From positions 124,001 to 188,000 of the forward strand of contig JAXLYX010000011.1 in NCBI GenBank assembly GCA_046351215.1: 64,000 nt of DNA. Direction: 5' to 3'. Both the position numbers and the translations under genes were made by a program. Below the pieces are notes generated by a model, which worked only from the letters and a program-made list of their open reading frames with translations, was not told where the DNA came from and did not search any database. Below, piece after piece: positions 36,401-44,771 of the stretch (the first letter of the stretch is position 1; the number at the start of each line of letters is the position of its first letter). The stretch is from JAXLYX01 sp046351215 (GTDB taxonomy: Bacteria > Myxococcota_A > Polyangia > Polyangiales > Houyiibacteriaceae).

Positions 36401-36714
36401 AGCACACGAACTTCGAGGACGACGACGCGCAGCTCGTCGCGGCGGCCGAGCAGGCGGCACGTGCCGCGGCCGCGGCCCACGCCCAGCAGGCGATCCGAGC
36501 GGCGGCCCAGCAGGCGATGCAGGCCGGACGGGCCTCCGCGCCGGCTCCGCAGCGCGCGAGCGTCTCCGGCCCCGCGGCCGCCGCCGCCCCCGCGCCCCAG
36601 GTGAAGCGCGAGGGCCCGAAGCTCGGCCGCAACGACCCGTGCCACTGCGGCAGCGGCAAGAAGTACAAGAACTGCCACTACCGCGAGGACCAGGACCTCG
36701 CGAGCAACCGCTGA
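33463..36714 (+). CDS. secA: Preprotein translocase ATPase SecA (enlarged)
   Basis: 1083 aa against about 900 in E. coli. It starts [17 protein letters not shown]; the open frame upstream is a shadow. Walker A MKTGEGKT at about 102-109, '[13 protein letters not shown]' for motif II, and '[23 protein letters not shown]' for motif VI. Between '[11 protein letters not shown]' (about 667) and 'WDVPGL' (about 829) there are roughly 100 residues more than in E. coli, inside the helical scaffold/wing region. An Ala/Gln-rich linker leads to the zinc-binding tail '[18 protein letters not shown]'. It drives Sec-dependent export. Confidence 0.97.
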   Translation: [1083 protein letters not shown]

Positions 36715-36723
36715 ACGAAGAGC

Positions 36724-37929
<1,206 letters not shown>

Positions 37930-37967
37930 TCTCGACGGTGCGACGGGGTTTCCGCCATGCTCCTCGC

Positions 37968-38972
37968 ATGGTCTTCGTCCTCGTCGCGCTCGCGGCCTGG
38001 CTCGTGCCGAGCGCGGTGGGCGCGCTCGACTGCACGCCGGATCCGGCCCTGACGGAGGCGGCGACCGAGCTGCTCGTCGACGGAGGGCACGACGATCCGG
38101 CCCGGATCGATGCCGTCGTGCGCCGCGTTGGCTCGAACGCGACGTCGGCCCATGCCCTCGCCACGCGCCCGGGCGACGACGAGGCCGCGGCCCGCTGGCT
38201 CGAGCGGCTCGCGCAGCGGAACGACGCGCCGCTCGTCTGCGGCGAGGCCGAGTCGGAGTCGATCCGCATCCTCGTGGCCGCGAGCCTCGGCGGCTCGCTA
38301 CGGCTCGTCGAGGGCTCTCCGCCGCGCGTCGCCGTCACGGTCGCGCCCGGCTTCCGCGATCCGCATCTCGTCTTCCGCGGCGACCACGGCGACTTCGTGC
38401 GCGTCCCCGTCGACGTCGACGTCCTCACGGAGGGGGCGCCGATCCCGGACGGGCTCGAGGAGCCGATCCACGTCCAGCTGGTCGCGGAAGGTCGCTCGGG
38501 GCCGAAGCCGATCGCGTCGCTCCGCATCGGGGGAAGGGCCGAGGCCCCGCACGAGCGGACCCGTCGGCCGAGCCCCGGCTCGTCCTTCGACCTGCGCGGG
38601 GCCGTCGACGCGCTGCGTGCGCGGCACGGCGCGGGGGCGCTCCGTCCGAACCGCGTGATGTCGGCCGAGGCCGAGGCCCACGCACGGAGGGTCTGCGCCG
38701 CCGGACGCGTCGGTCATCGCCTGGCGAGCGGCGAGGATCCGGAGCAGCGCCTGCGTCGCCGCGGGCTCTCGGCCCGCGTCGTCGGCGAGACCGTCGGACG
38801 CGCCGACACGGAGGCCGAGGCCGTGGTCGCCCTCGAGGACAGCCCGAGCCACTTGATGACGCTCGTCGACCGACGGTTCACCGACGGTGGCTACGGCGTC
38901 GCCGAAGATGCCGAGGGGCATCGCTGCGTCGTCGTCCTGCTCGCGGCCTGGCCGCGGGTCGTCGCGCGCTGA
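37968..38972 (+). CDS. CAP/SCP-domain secreted protein
   Basis: 334 aa from ATG 37968 with a signal peptide (about residues 1-22). GTG 37926, overlapping the argJ stop, is an alternative start. The C-terminal domain, beginning 'FDLRGAVDALRARHGAGALRPN', has the CAP layout of YkwD-like proteins: 'RHGAGALRPNRVMSAEAEAHARRVCAAGRVGH' broken by 'SPSHLMTLVDRRFTDGGYGVA'. The N-terminal part is unrecognised. Extracytoplasmic; activity unknown. Confidence 0.8.
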   Translation: MVFVLVALAAWLVPSAVGALDCTPDPALTEAATELLVDGGHDDPARIDAVVRRVGSNATSAHALATRPGDDEAAARWLERLAQRNDAPLVCGEAESESIRILVAASLGGSLRLVEGSPPRVAVTVAPGFRDPHLVFRGDHGDFVRVPVDVDVLTEGAPIPDGLEEPIHVQLVAEGRSGPKPIASLRIGGRAEAPHERTRRPSPGSSFDLRGAVDALRARHGAGALRPNRVMSAEAEAHARRVCAAGRVGHRLASGEDPEQRLRRRGLSARVVGETVGRADTEAEAVVALEDSPSHLMTLVDRRFTDGGYGVAEDAEGHRCVVVLLAAWPRVVAR

Positions 38973-39023
38973 GCCGTCACGGCCGCCTTTCGCCGGGGCC
39001 GGGGTTTCCGCTACCGTCGCGCC

Positions 39024-40346
39024 ATGAGGACCGTCGCCGACCTCCGCGCCTTCGCCGATCAGAAGCTCTACGAGGGCGACCACGCCACCGCGCTGCACGT
39101 GTACGCCGCGCTCTGCCGGCTCCAGCCGACGGGGCTCGATCAGCGCCTCCGCGTCGGGGACGCGCTCCTCGCGCTCGGCCGCGTGCAGGAGGCGGCGACC
39201 GTCTACACCGTGCTCGCGCGGCATGCGGCGAACGCCGGCTACCCGCTCTACGCGCTCGTCGCCCTGAAGATCCTCGAGGCGCTCGAGCCCGAGCTCGGTC
39301 GCCTGCTCGGCCAGCTCGCGCCGCTCTACGCGGCCGGCTCGGCGCGCCTCGGCCGCGGCGCTCGTCTCTCGCTCGGCGATCCGGCTGCGCCCCTGCCGCC
39401 CGACCTCCGGCTCCACGCGCCCGCCTCGCTCGACGACCTGGTCTCGGCCGCGACCTCGATCGCCACGAGCCTCGACGGAATCGCGGCCTATCCCGCCGTC
39501 CTCCCGCCGATCCCGCTCTTCAGCGAGCTCCCTCCGGATGCGTTCGCGGCCGTCTTGTCGGCGATGAAGCTCGTGCGCCTGCGGCCCGCAGACGTCGTGA
39601 TCCAACAGGGGGACCCGGGCCACGCCTTCTACGTCGTCGCCCGCGGAGCGGTCGGCGTCACCCGCGTCGACGGCACCGGGCAGGCCCACGCCCTGGCGAC
39701 GCTGCACGCCGGCGCTCTCTTCGGCGAGATGGCGCTCGTCTCGGCGCAGCCCCGCACCGCGACCGTCGCCGCCGAGACCGACGCGGACGTGCTCGAATTC
39801 GACCGCTCCGCGTTGGTCGCCGCCGCCGACAGCGTCGGCGTCCTCGCGGTCGCCCTCGACAAGTTCACCCGCGAGCGTCTGCTCCACAACCTCCTCGCCA
39901 CCTCGCGCTTCTTCCAGCCCCTCGACCGGACGCAGCGCCTCGACCTCGCGCGGCGATTCGTCGCACACGACGTCCCCCCGGGGTCCGACCTGATCCGCGA
40001 GGGCGAGCCGGGGCAGGGCCTCTTCGTCCTGCTCTCGGGCGAGGTCGACGTCTGGAAGCGCGACGGGGACCAGAAGGTGCTGCTCGCGACGCTCAAGCCC
40101 GGCGACGTGTTCGGCGAGATCTCGCTCGTGCTCGAGGGGCCGACGACCGCGTCCGTGACGGCCGCGACCGCCTGCACCGTCCTCTTCCTCGCCCGAGAGC
40201 TCTTCCAGCGGCTCGTGGCGGCCATCCCGGAGATCCGCGCCTACGTCGAGACGCTCGGCGACGAGCGGATGATGGACACCCGCCTGGTGCTCTCGGGCAC
40301 CCACGTCGAGGAAGAGCTCGGCGACGAGGACCTCGAGCTGCTCTGA
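39024..40346 (+). CDS. TPR plus tandem cyclic-nucleotide-binding-domain protein
   Basis: 440 aa. A helical TPR-like N-terminus (residues 1-110) is followed by two cNMP-binding folds. Domain 1 (about 165-285) has a complete phosphate-binding cassette 'FGEMALVSAQPRTATV'. Domain 2 (about 290-415) has 'FGEISLVLEGPTTASV' with the key Arg replaced by Thr. Domain 1 could bind cAMP, cGMP or a dinucleotide, while domain 2 is probably degenerate. No DNA-binding or kinase domain is attached, so it should act through protein contacts. Confidence 0.85.
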   Translation: MRTVADLRAFADQKLYEGDHATALHVYAALCRLQPTGLDQRLRVGDALLALGRVQEAATVYTVLARHAANAGYPLYALVALKILEALEPELGRLLGQLAPLYAAGSARLGRGARLSLGDPAAPLPPDLRLHAPASLDDLVSAATSIATSLDGIAAYPAVLPPIPLFSELPPDAFAAVLSAMKLVRLRPADVVIQQGDPGHAFYVVARGAVGVTRVDGTGQAHALATLHAGALFGEMALVSAQPRTATVAAETDADVLEFDRSALVAAADSVGVLAVALDKFTRERLLHNLLATSRFFQPLDRTQRLDLARRFVAHDVPPGSDLIREGEPGQGLFVLLSGEVDVWKRDGDQKVLLATLKPGDVFGEISLVLEGPTTASVTAATACTVLFLARELFQRLVAAIPEIRAYVETLGDERMMDTRLVLSGTHVEEELGDEDLELL

Positions 40347-40426
40347 CGGGGTCGGACGGCTGTGACATGCCGTGCACACCGCCCCCGAGCCCCGATTCGC
40401 CCCGGAATCCTTGAGGATTTCGCGAT

Positions 40427-40445
40427 GTCCGGCCTGTTTCCGGAC
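40427..40445. promoter_or_regulatory. Inverted repeat, possible enhancer-binding-protein site
   Basis: GTCCGG (40427-40432) and CCGGAC (40440-40445) flank a 7-bp spacer. The centre is about 175 bp upstream of the sigma-54 -24 element, a usual distance for activator binding. The factor is unknown. Confidence 0.4.
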
Positions 40446-40609
40446 CGGGGACCGAGCGAGCGACGGCCGTCGCTATGACAGGAATGTCCGACCCGACCCG
40501 GTGCGGAGCCCACCGTGGCGCCGCGACACCCACCGTCGGGGACGCGATTCCATCGTGAATTCCAGCGGATGACAGATTCGAAGGGCCGGCGGTGCGTCGG
40601 GCTGACGAC

Positions 40610-40626
40610 TTGGCACGGCCGCTGCA
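40610..40626 (+). promoter_or_regulatory. Sigma-54 (RpoN) promoter
   Basis: The -24 element TTGGCACG is complete, and the -12 element CTGCA matches TTGCW at all but the first base. The spacing between GG (40612-40613) and GC (40624-40625) is 12 bp, as required. The predicted start of transcription is near 40637. The nearest downstream protein start is about 400 bp away. Confidence 0.72.
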
Positions 40627-40636
40627 ATGACGTCTG

Positions 40637-40818
40637 TCAGCTTACTTACCCCCCGACGCGCAGCGAGCTTGCCCGGCATACCTGCGCGTCGGGGATCCTC
40701 GACCGACTTGGCTTTCGGCACCCGGGGCCCCTGGCCCCAGCCGCTTCCTTCCGCTTCGAGATCCGCTTCCTTCCACGTTCGCTTCGCTTGCTTCCGAGGG
40801 CTGCCACCCTCTTCTTGC
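40637..40818 (+). ncRNA. Candidate sigma-54-dependent small RNA with anti-Shine-Dalgarno repeats
   Basis: Predicted from about +1 of the sigma-54 promoter to a terminator-like hairpin, roughly 180 nt. Stem-loop 1 is a perfect 13-bp stem, CCCCGACGCGCAG (40651-40663) with CTGCGCGTCGGGG (40682-40694), and an 18-nt loop. Stem-loop 2 is GGGGCC/GGCCCC at 40724-40738. Then comes a stretch with two copies of CCGCTTCCTTCC (from 40741 and 40763) and further CTTCC/CTTGCTTCC, which is complementary to GGAAGG-type ribosome-binding sites. The ends are inferred; no RNA family was recognised. Confidence 0.55.
40796..40816 (+). terminator. Terminator-like hairpin ending the candidate RNA
   Basis: GAGGG (40796-40800) and CCCTC (40807-40811) with a 6-nt loop, followed by TTCTTGCTTCG. 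The stem is short and the T-run is interrupted, so its strength is uncertain. Confidence 0.4.
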
Positions 40819-40951
40819 TTCGCTTCGCTAGGTATTGAGACGCTTCCCCCGAGTCGATTCTTCCCGGCTCGTGACGCCGGGTGTCCTGGTTCCCGTCTTC
40901 CCTGTCCCGATCGGCCGTTCGAGCGATGCTCGTGCGGCCTTTCGGCTTTCC

Positions 40952-41003
40952 GTCGGTCGCACCATCCGCGTCTTCGGATGAAGCCGGACGGTGCGAGGCC
41001 GAC
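40952..41003 (+). other. Long imperfect hairpin upstream of the lipoprotein gene
   Basis: Nested arms pair GTCGG (40952-40956) with CCGAC (40999-41003), TCGCACC (40957-40963) with GGTGCGA (40990-40996) and ATCCG (40964-40968) with CGGAT (40975-40979). It ends about 38 bp before the start codon at 41042. It may be a leader structure of that mRNA or a second element of the upstream RNA. Confidence 0.5.
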
Positions 41004-41041
41004 GTTCCATTCCCCGCTCGCCTTCCGGTATGCTGCCGCCG

Positions 41042-41476
41042 ATGTCTCGCGCACCGGCCATCGTCTGCCTCCTCGCCCTGCTCTCGGGCTGCCACTACTA
41101 CGAGCACCGCGTGGATCACGCGCAGCAGGCGTACGAAGAGGGGCGCTATGCGGACGCGGACGCGTGGCTCGACCTGCTCGACACCCACGTCGGCGAGATG
41201 GATGCGCACCTCGAGGGCCGGTACTACTACCTGCGCGGCATGTCCGAGTACCACGTCGGCCACCGCGACGAGGCGCTGCACCACCTCGCGCTCGCCCGGC
41301 AGGTGACGCGGGGCCAGGACCATCTCACGCAGGCCGAGCAGGAGACGCTCGAGCGGACCTACGCGGAGCTCGTCCCGACCGAGATGACCCACCACGCGGC
41401 CCCGGCTTCCGCCGCGCCGCCCGCCGCCGCGTCGCCGGCCGCGTCCGAGCCGCCGGCCGAGCCCGCGACGCCCTGA
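41042..41476 (+). CDS. Small TPR-like lipoprotein
   Basis: 144 aa from ATG 41042. Signal peptide with lipobox LSGC (Cys17), followed by two helical TPR-like units ('AQQAYEEGRYADADAWLDLL' in shorter pieces, and 'YHVGHRDEALHHLALARQV') and an Ala/Pro-rich tail. Probably a periplasmic scaffold. Downstream of the candidate sigma-54 RNA, so read-through from that promoter could reach it. Confidence 0.75.
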   Translation: MSRAPAIVCLLALLSGCHYYEHRVDHAQQAYEEGRYADADAWLDLLDTHVGEMDAHLEGRYYYLRGMSEYHVGHRDEALHHLALARQVTRGQDHLTQAEQETLERTYAELVPTEMTHHAAPASAAPPAAASPAASEPPAEPATP

Positions 41477-41492
41477 GCCCTCGAAACGCGAA

Positions 41493-41518
41493 ACGCCCGG
41501 GAGGTCCCTCCCGGGCGT
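41493..41518. terminator. Bidirectional hairpin terminator
   Basis: ACGCCCGGGAGG (41493-41504) pairs perfectly with CCTCCCGGGCGT (41507-41518). It lies between the convergent lipoprotein and YdcH-like genes. It is preceded by 'gaaac' and followed by 'ccgctttcc', giving only weak U-tracts in either direction. Confidence 0.7.
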
Positions 41519-41540
41519 CCGCTTTCCGTCGACCGTTCCG

Positions 41541-41729
41541 TCAGTCCTCGGCCAGCTGGTTCAGCGCGTCTTTCATCTGCAGCTTCGCCTTCTTCAGCTG
41601 CGCGAGCTCGAACTCCTCGGACGCTGTCAGCGCTCTTTTCGCGTCGAGCTCCGTGACCTTGGCGGACAGCTGTGCGTGCTTCTGTTCGAGGCGAGCGCGC
41701 TCCGTGACGGACCGTGACGTCTTCGGCAT
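41541..41729 (-). CDS. Small coiled-coil protein, YdcH/DUF465-like
   Basis: 62 aa from ATG 41729 with an ideal ribosome site (GGGAGG, spaced 6). The whole protein is one charged helix, 'ARLEQKHAQLSAKVTELDAKR' in pieces, then 'EEFELAQLKKAKLQMKDAL', which matches the DUF465 (YdcH) family by length and by the terminal LKKxKLxxKD pattern. Function unknown. Confidence 0.75.
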   Translation of the reverse strand: MPKTSRSVTERARLEQKHAQLSAKVTELDAKRALTASEEFELAQLKKAKLQMKDALNQLAED

Positions 41730-41941
41730 AGAACCTCCCGGGGAGACGAGCGGGGACCTGGGTGCAACGACCAAGCGAAGCTTCTGTTCCAACCTCGGAG
41801 CATAGGCTCGGCCGTGCGGCTCCGGAAGTCGCCTCGTGGGGTGAAGTGGCGCTCGGTTGCGGCGCGCGCCGCCGGGTGAATACTCCCGACCCCCTGGCCG
41901 TTTCACGGGGGACACTCCCTCGGTGGGGAAGGATGACCTCG

Positions 41942-42667
41942 ATGCGTGCATGGTACGGAGCCTTCGTCGGCAGTCTCGTTCTCGCGGTCTTCGGGCTCGT
42001 GCTCGGGGGGCGCACGACCGATGCGCGCGCCCAGGCCGCCGAGGCGCCGCTCGACGCGGCCGCCGTGGTGGGGCTCGTGCAGTCGTTCTACGACCAGACG
42101 ACGACCTTCGAGGCCGAGTTCCACCAGACGCAGTTCACGAAGATCTACAACCGCACGGAGCGCGCGAACGGGCGCGTGGTCTTCAAGAAGCCGGGCATGA
42201 TGCGCTTCGACTACGCGCAGCCGAACGGCCAGGTCTTCGTCTGCGACGGTCGGACGCTCCAGATCTACCAGCCGCCCGACGAGGGGGAGAGCGCGGGGCA
42301 GCTGATCGAGCGCCCTGTCCAGTCGGACCAGCTTCCCGCCGCCTTCGGTTTCCTCATGGGCACGGGGAGGCTCGATCGCGACTTCACCGTCCGCCTGCTC
42401 GATCCGCAGCGCGAGGGCTTCCCCGGCGGATACGTGCTCGAGCTGCGGCCGCGCCAGGCGAGCCCGCACTACGACCGTCTGCTCTTCTTCGTGCAGGTCG
42501 TCACCGAGCAAGGGCGTCGCGCGGGCGTGCTGCGCCGCGTGCTCATCGTCGACGCCGCCGGCAACCGCAACCGCTTCGACTTCCAGCGTCCGCAGTTCAA
42601 CCGTCAGGTGCCGGCGAGCCGCTTCCGCTACACGCCGCCTCGCGGCACGCGTCGCGTCCGGCCCTGA
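41942..42667 (+). CDS. lolA: Outer-membrane lipoprotein carrier LolA
   Basis: 241 aa from ATG 41942, which has the better ribosome spacing ('gggaagg'); ATG 41933 lies on top of it. Signal peptide to about residue 30. The mature part has 'FEAEFHQTQF', 'GRVVFKKPGMMRFDYAQPNGQ' and 'VCDGRTLQIYQP', typical of LolA. It shuttles lipoproteins from the LolCDE complex to the outer membrane. Its 3' end overlaps the convergent glycosyltransferase gene by 40 bp. Confidence 0.88.
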   Translation: MRAWYGAFVGSLVLAVFGLVLGGRTTDARAQAAEAPLDAAAVVGLVQSFYDQTTTFEAEFHQTQFTKIYNRTERANGRVVFKKPGMMRFDYAQPNGQVFVCDGRTLQIYQPPDEGESAGQLIERPVQSDQLPAAFGFLMGTGRLDRDFTVRLLDPQREGFPGGYVLELRPRQASPHYDRLLFFVQVVTEQGRRAGVLRRVLIVDAAGNRNRFDFQRPQFNRQVPASRFRYTPPRGTRRVRP

Positions 42668-43833
42668 GCTCCTCCGTCGAGGAGCGACTCCGCGCGCTGC
42701 GCGAGCGCGGGCCAGGCGAACGGCGCCGCGCGCTCGCGCGCCGACCGGCCGAGCGACGTGCGTAGCCCTTCGTCCGACGCGAGCCGGGAGAGCGCGTCGG
42801 CGAGCCGATCGGGGCGATCGGGAGGCACCAGGAGGCCGTCGACGCCGTGGCGGACGAGCTCGCCGACGCCTCCGACCTCGCTCGCCACGATGGGGAGCCC
42901 CGCCGCCATCGCCTCGAGCAGGGCGACCGGCAGGCCTTCGCTCCGGCCGCTCGCGAGCACCCGCGACGGGAGCACGAAGGCGTCCGCCGCCGCCAGCAGC
43001 CGGTCGCGTTCCTCGGGCCCGACGCGTCCGAGGAAGCGGGTGCGCGTGCCGCGTGCGCGCGCTTCGAGCGGGCCGCGCGAGGGACCGTCCCCCGCGACCA
43101 CGAGGGTTGCCGCCCCGACGGTCGCGACGGCGTCGACGGCGACGTCGATCCCCTTCACCGGCACGAGGCGGCCGACGGAGGCGACGACGAAGCCGTCGAC
43201 CCCGAGGGCTTCGCGGGCGAGGCGCCGGTCGTGCTCCGCGGCTCGGGTGAACCCCATGGGACCGACGTGGACGGGCCGGTCGGGCGGGCTCCCGAGCACG
43301 TCCTCGAAGCGCCTGCGATGGGCGTCCGAGACGAACCAGAGCGCGCTCGCGCCGGCGACGATCCCCCGCGCGAGCGCAGGGCCCACGGGCAGACGCTCGA
43401 TCAGGTGGACGTCGGCCGAGTGGAGCACGGCGAGGTGAGGGCGGCCCTCCGCGAGCGTCGAAGCGAGGAGGCCGCACGGCAGCCCCCAATGGCTCACGAG
43501 CGCGTCGAAGCGGCCGCGGCGCGCGCCGAGGGCGAGGCCGAGGGCGAGCGGTCCCGTCAAGAGGCCCGGCCAGGCCCGCGGGGTGCGCCTCACGTTGTCG
43601 GGGACCCCGTCCCCGTAGAAGGTCTCGGCCCAGGCGCGCGGCCTCACGTAGGGAACGTGGTGCAGCCGGACGCCTCGCTCGGCGCGGGGGGACACGACGG
43701 CCTTCGGCTCCGGGGCGAGCACGTCGAGCCGATGGCCACGCGCCGCGAGCGCTCGGGCGAACCCCTCGACGAACGAGCCCGACGGGTCCCCGTGCGACGT
43801 CGGATAGCTCGTCGTGACGAGGCCGATCCTCAT
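42628..43833 (-). CDS. Glycosyltransferase family 4
   Basis: 401 aa from ATG 43833, overlapping the upstream GT2 gene by 4 bp. Rossmann-type N-terminus 'MRIGLVTTSYPTSHGDPSGSFVEGF', and the C-terminal donor-binding motif 'EGLPVALLEAMAAGLPIVAS' (E-x7-E) of GT4 enzymes. It probably adds a sugar to a lipid-linked or polysaccharide acceptor. Paired with the GT2 enzyme; acceptor unknown. Confidence 0.88.
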   Translation of the reverse strand: MRIGLVTTSYPTSHGDPSGSFVEGFARALAARGHRLDVLAPEPKAVVSPRAERGVRLHHVPYVRPRAWAETFYGDGVPDNVRRTPRAWPGLLTGPLALGLALGARRGRFDALVSHWGLPCGLLASTLAEGRPHLAVLHSADVHLIERLPVGPALARGIVAGASALWFVSDAHRRRFEDVLGSPPDRPVHVGPMGFTRAAEHDRRLAREALGVDGFVVASVGRLVPVKGIDVAVDAVATVGAATLVVAGDGPSRGPLEARARGTRTRFLGRVGPEERDRLLAAADAFVLPSRVLASGRSEGLPVALLEAMAAGLPIVASEVGGVGELVRHGVDGLLVPPDRPDRLADALSRLASDEGLRTSLGRSARERAAPFAWPALAQRAESLLDGGAQGRTRRVPRGGV

Positions 43834-44597
43834 TCCGCGCCGGGAAGGCGAGCCGCCTCGGGCTCCGGGGCCGGCGCGAGGCCGAGCCGTGACGCGAACC
43901 GCCGGAAGAGCACGCGGAGGAGCACGAAGGGGATCACGAAGAGCGCGTGGCGCAGACCGATCCCGCTCTTCTCCTCCCCGTAGACCGGGCGGACCGGCAC
44001 GTCGACGACGCGCAGGCCGAGGGCCGCCGCCTGGCCGAGGAGGTCGTTCGGGTAGCCGTAGCGCGCCCAGAGGGAGCCGAGGGGCAGGACCTCCGCGGCC
44101 CGACGCGAGAGCGCGGTGTATCCGCACTGGGAGTCCTGGATCGCGAGGCCGGTCGCCAGGGCCGTCAGGACGGAGAGCACGTGGTTGCCGACGAAGCGGG
44201 CGAGGGGCATCCGGCCCGCGGCGCCCGGCCAGGCGAGCCGGTTGCCCTTCGCGTAGTCCGCCCGGCCGTGGGTGATCGGCGCGAGCAGGGCGGGGAGATC
44301 CTCCGGGTCCATCTGCCCGTCGCCGGCCATCACGACCGCGACGTCGGCGCCCGCCTCGAACGCGGCCGCGTAGCCCGTCGCGATCGCCGCGCCGACGCCC
44401 TGATTCACGGGATGGCGCACGAGGGTGATCCGGGGGTCCGGCACGGCGAGGGCCACCTCGCCCGTCGCGTCGTCGCTCGCGTCGTCGACGACGAAGATGC
44501 GGTCGACGAAGGCCGGCACGCCGGCCAGCATGCGGCCGATCAAGAGCGCCTCGCGGTACGCTGGGACGACCACGGCGACCTTCTGCCCGTCGAACAT
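43830..44597 (-). CDS. Glycosyltransferase family 2 (polyprenol-phosphate type)
   Basis: 255 aa. GT2 fold with 'VAVVVPAYREALLIGRML', 'FVVDDASDDATGEVA' and the metal motif 'AGDGQMDPEDL', followed by 'GYTALSRRAAEVL'. The C-terminal segment 'LFVIPFVLLRVLFRRF' is a membrane-associated helix. Resembles dolichyl/undecaprenyl-phosphate mannosyl- or glucosyltransferases. First gene of the two-gene unit. Confidence 0.87.
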   Translation of the reverse strand: MFDGQKVAVVVPAYREALLIGRMLAGVPAFVDRIFVVDDASDDATGEVALAVPDPRITLVRHPVNQGVGAAIATGYAAAFEAGADVAVVMAGDGQMDPEDLPALLAPITHGRADYAKGNRLAWPGAAGRMPLARFVGNHVLSVLTALATGLAIQDSQCGYTALSRRAAEVLPLGSLWARYGYPNDLLGQAAALGLRVVDVPVRPVYGEEKSGIGLRHALFVIPFVLLRVLFRRFASRLGLAPAPEPEAARLPGAE

Positions 44598-44771
44598 CGA
44601 CCGAGGGGTAGCAGAGGGGGGCTACCGGGCCAAGGGTCCGGACCTTACGACTCGTGACGTCAATTGAATGTCCGGGCTAGTGATTTCGTCGCACATCGTA
44701 GTACGTATCGACGCATGACCCGGCGCCGCGGATGGGGTTCGGGGCGCACGAAACGAACCGGGGAGACCGAA

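Larger units (their letters stand above)
40347..41041 (+). other. 695-bp gap holding a probable sigma-54-driven small RNA
   Basis: The only non-coding stretch longer than 300 bp. From left to right it holds a 6-bp inverted repeat that may be an activator site (40427-40445), a near-consensus sigma-54 promoter (40610-40626), a strong stem-loop (40651-40694), a pyrimidine-rich repeated stretch (about 40741-40795), a terminator-like hairpin (40796-40816), a 6-bp stem CCCGGC/GCCGGG at 40863-40881, and a long imperfect hairpin (40952-41003) before the lipoprotein gene. Open frames across it on either strand have no plausible protein character. Confidence 0.65.

Noticed and set aside
40740..40800. 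SRP RNA or CsrB-like RNA on the minus strand (GGAAGGAAGC repeats)
   Set aside because: GGAAGGAAGC resembles part of SRP RNA, but the flanking SRP helices and conserved loop are absent. The promoter and terminator-like hairpin are on the plus strand.
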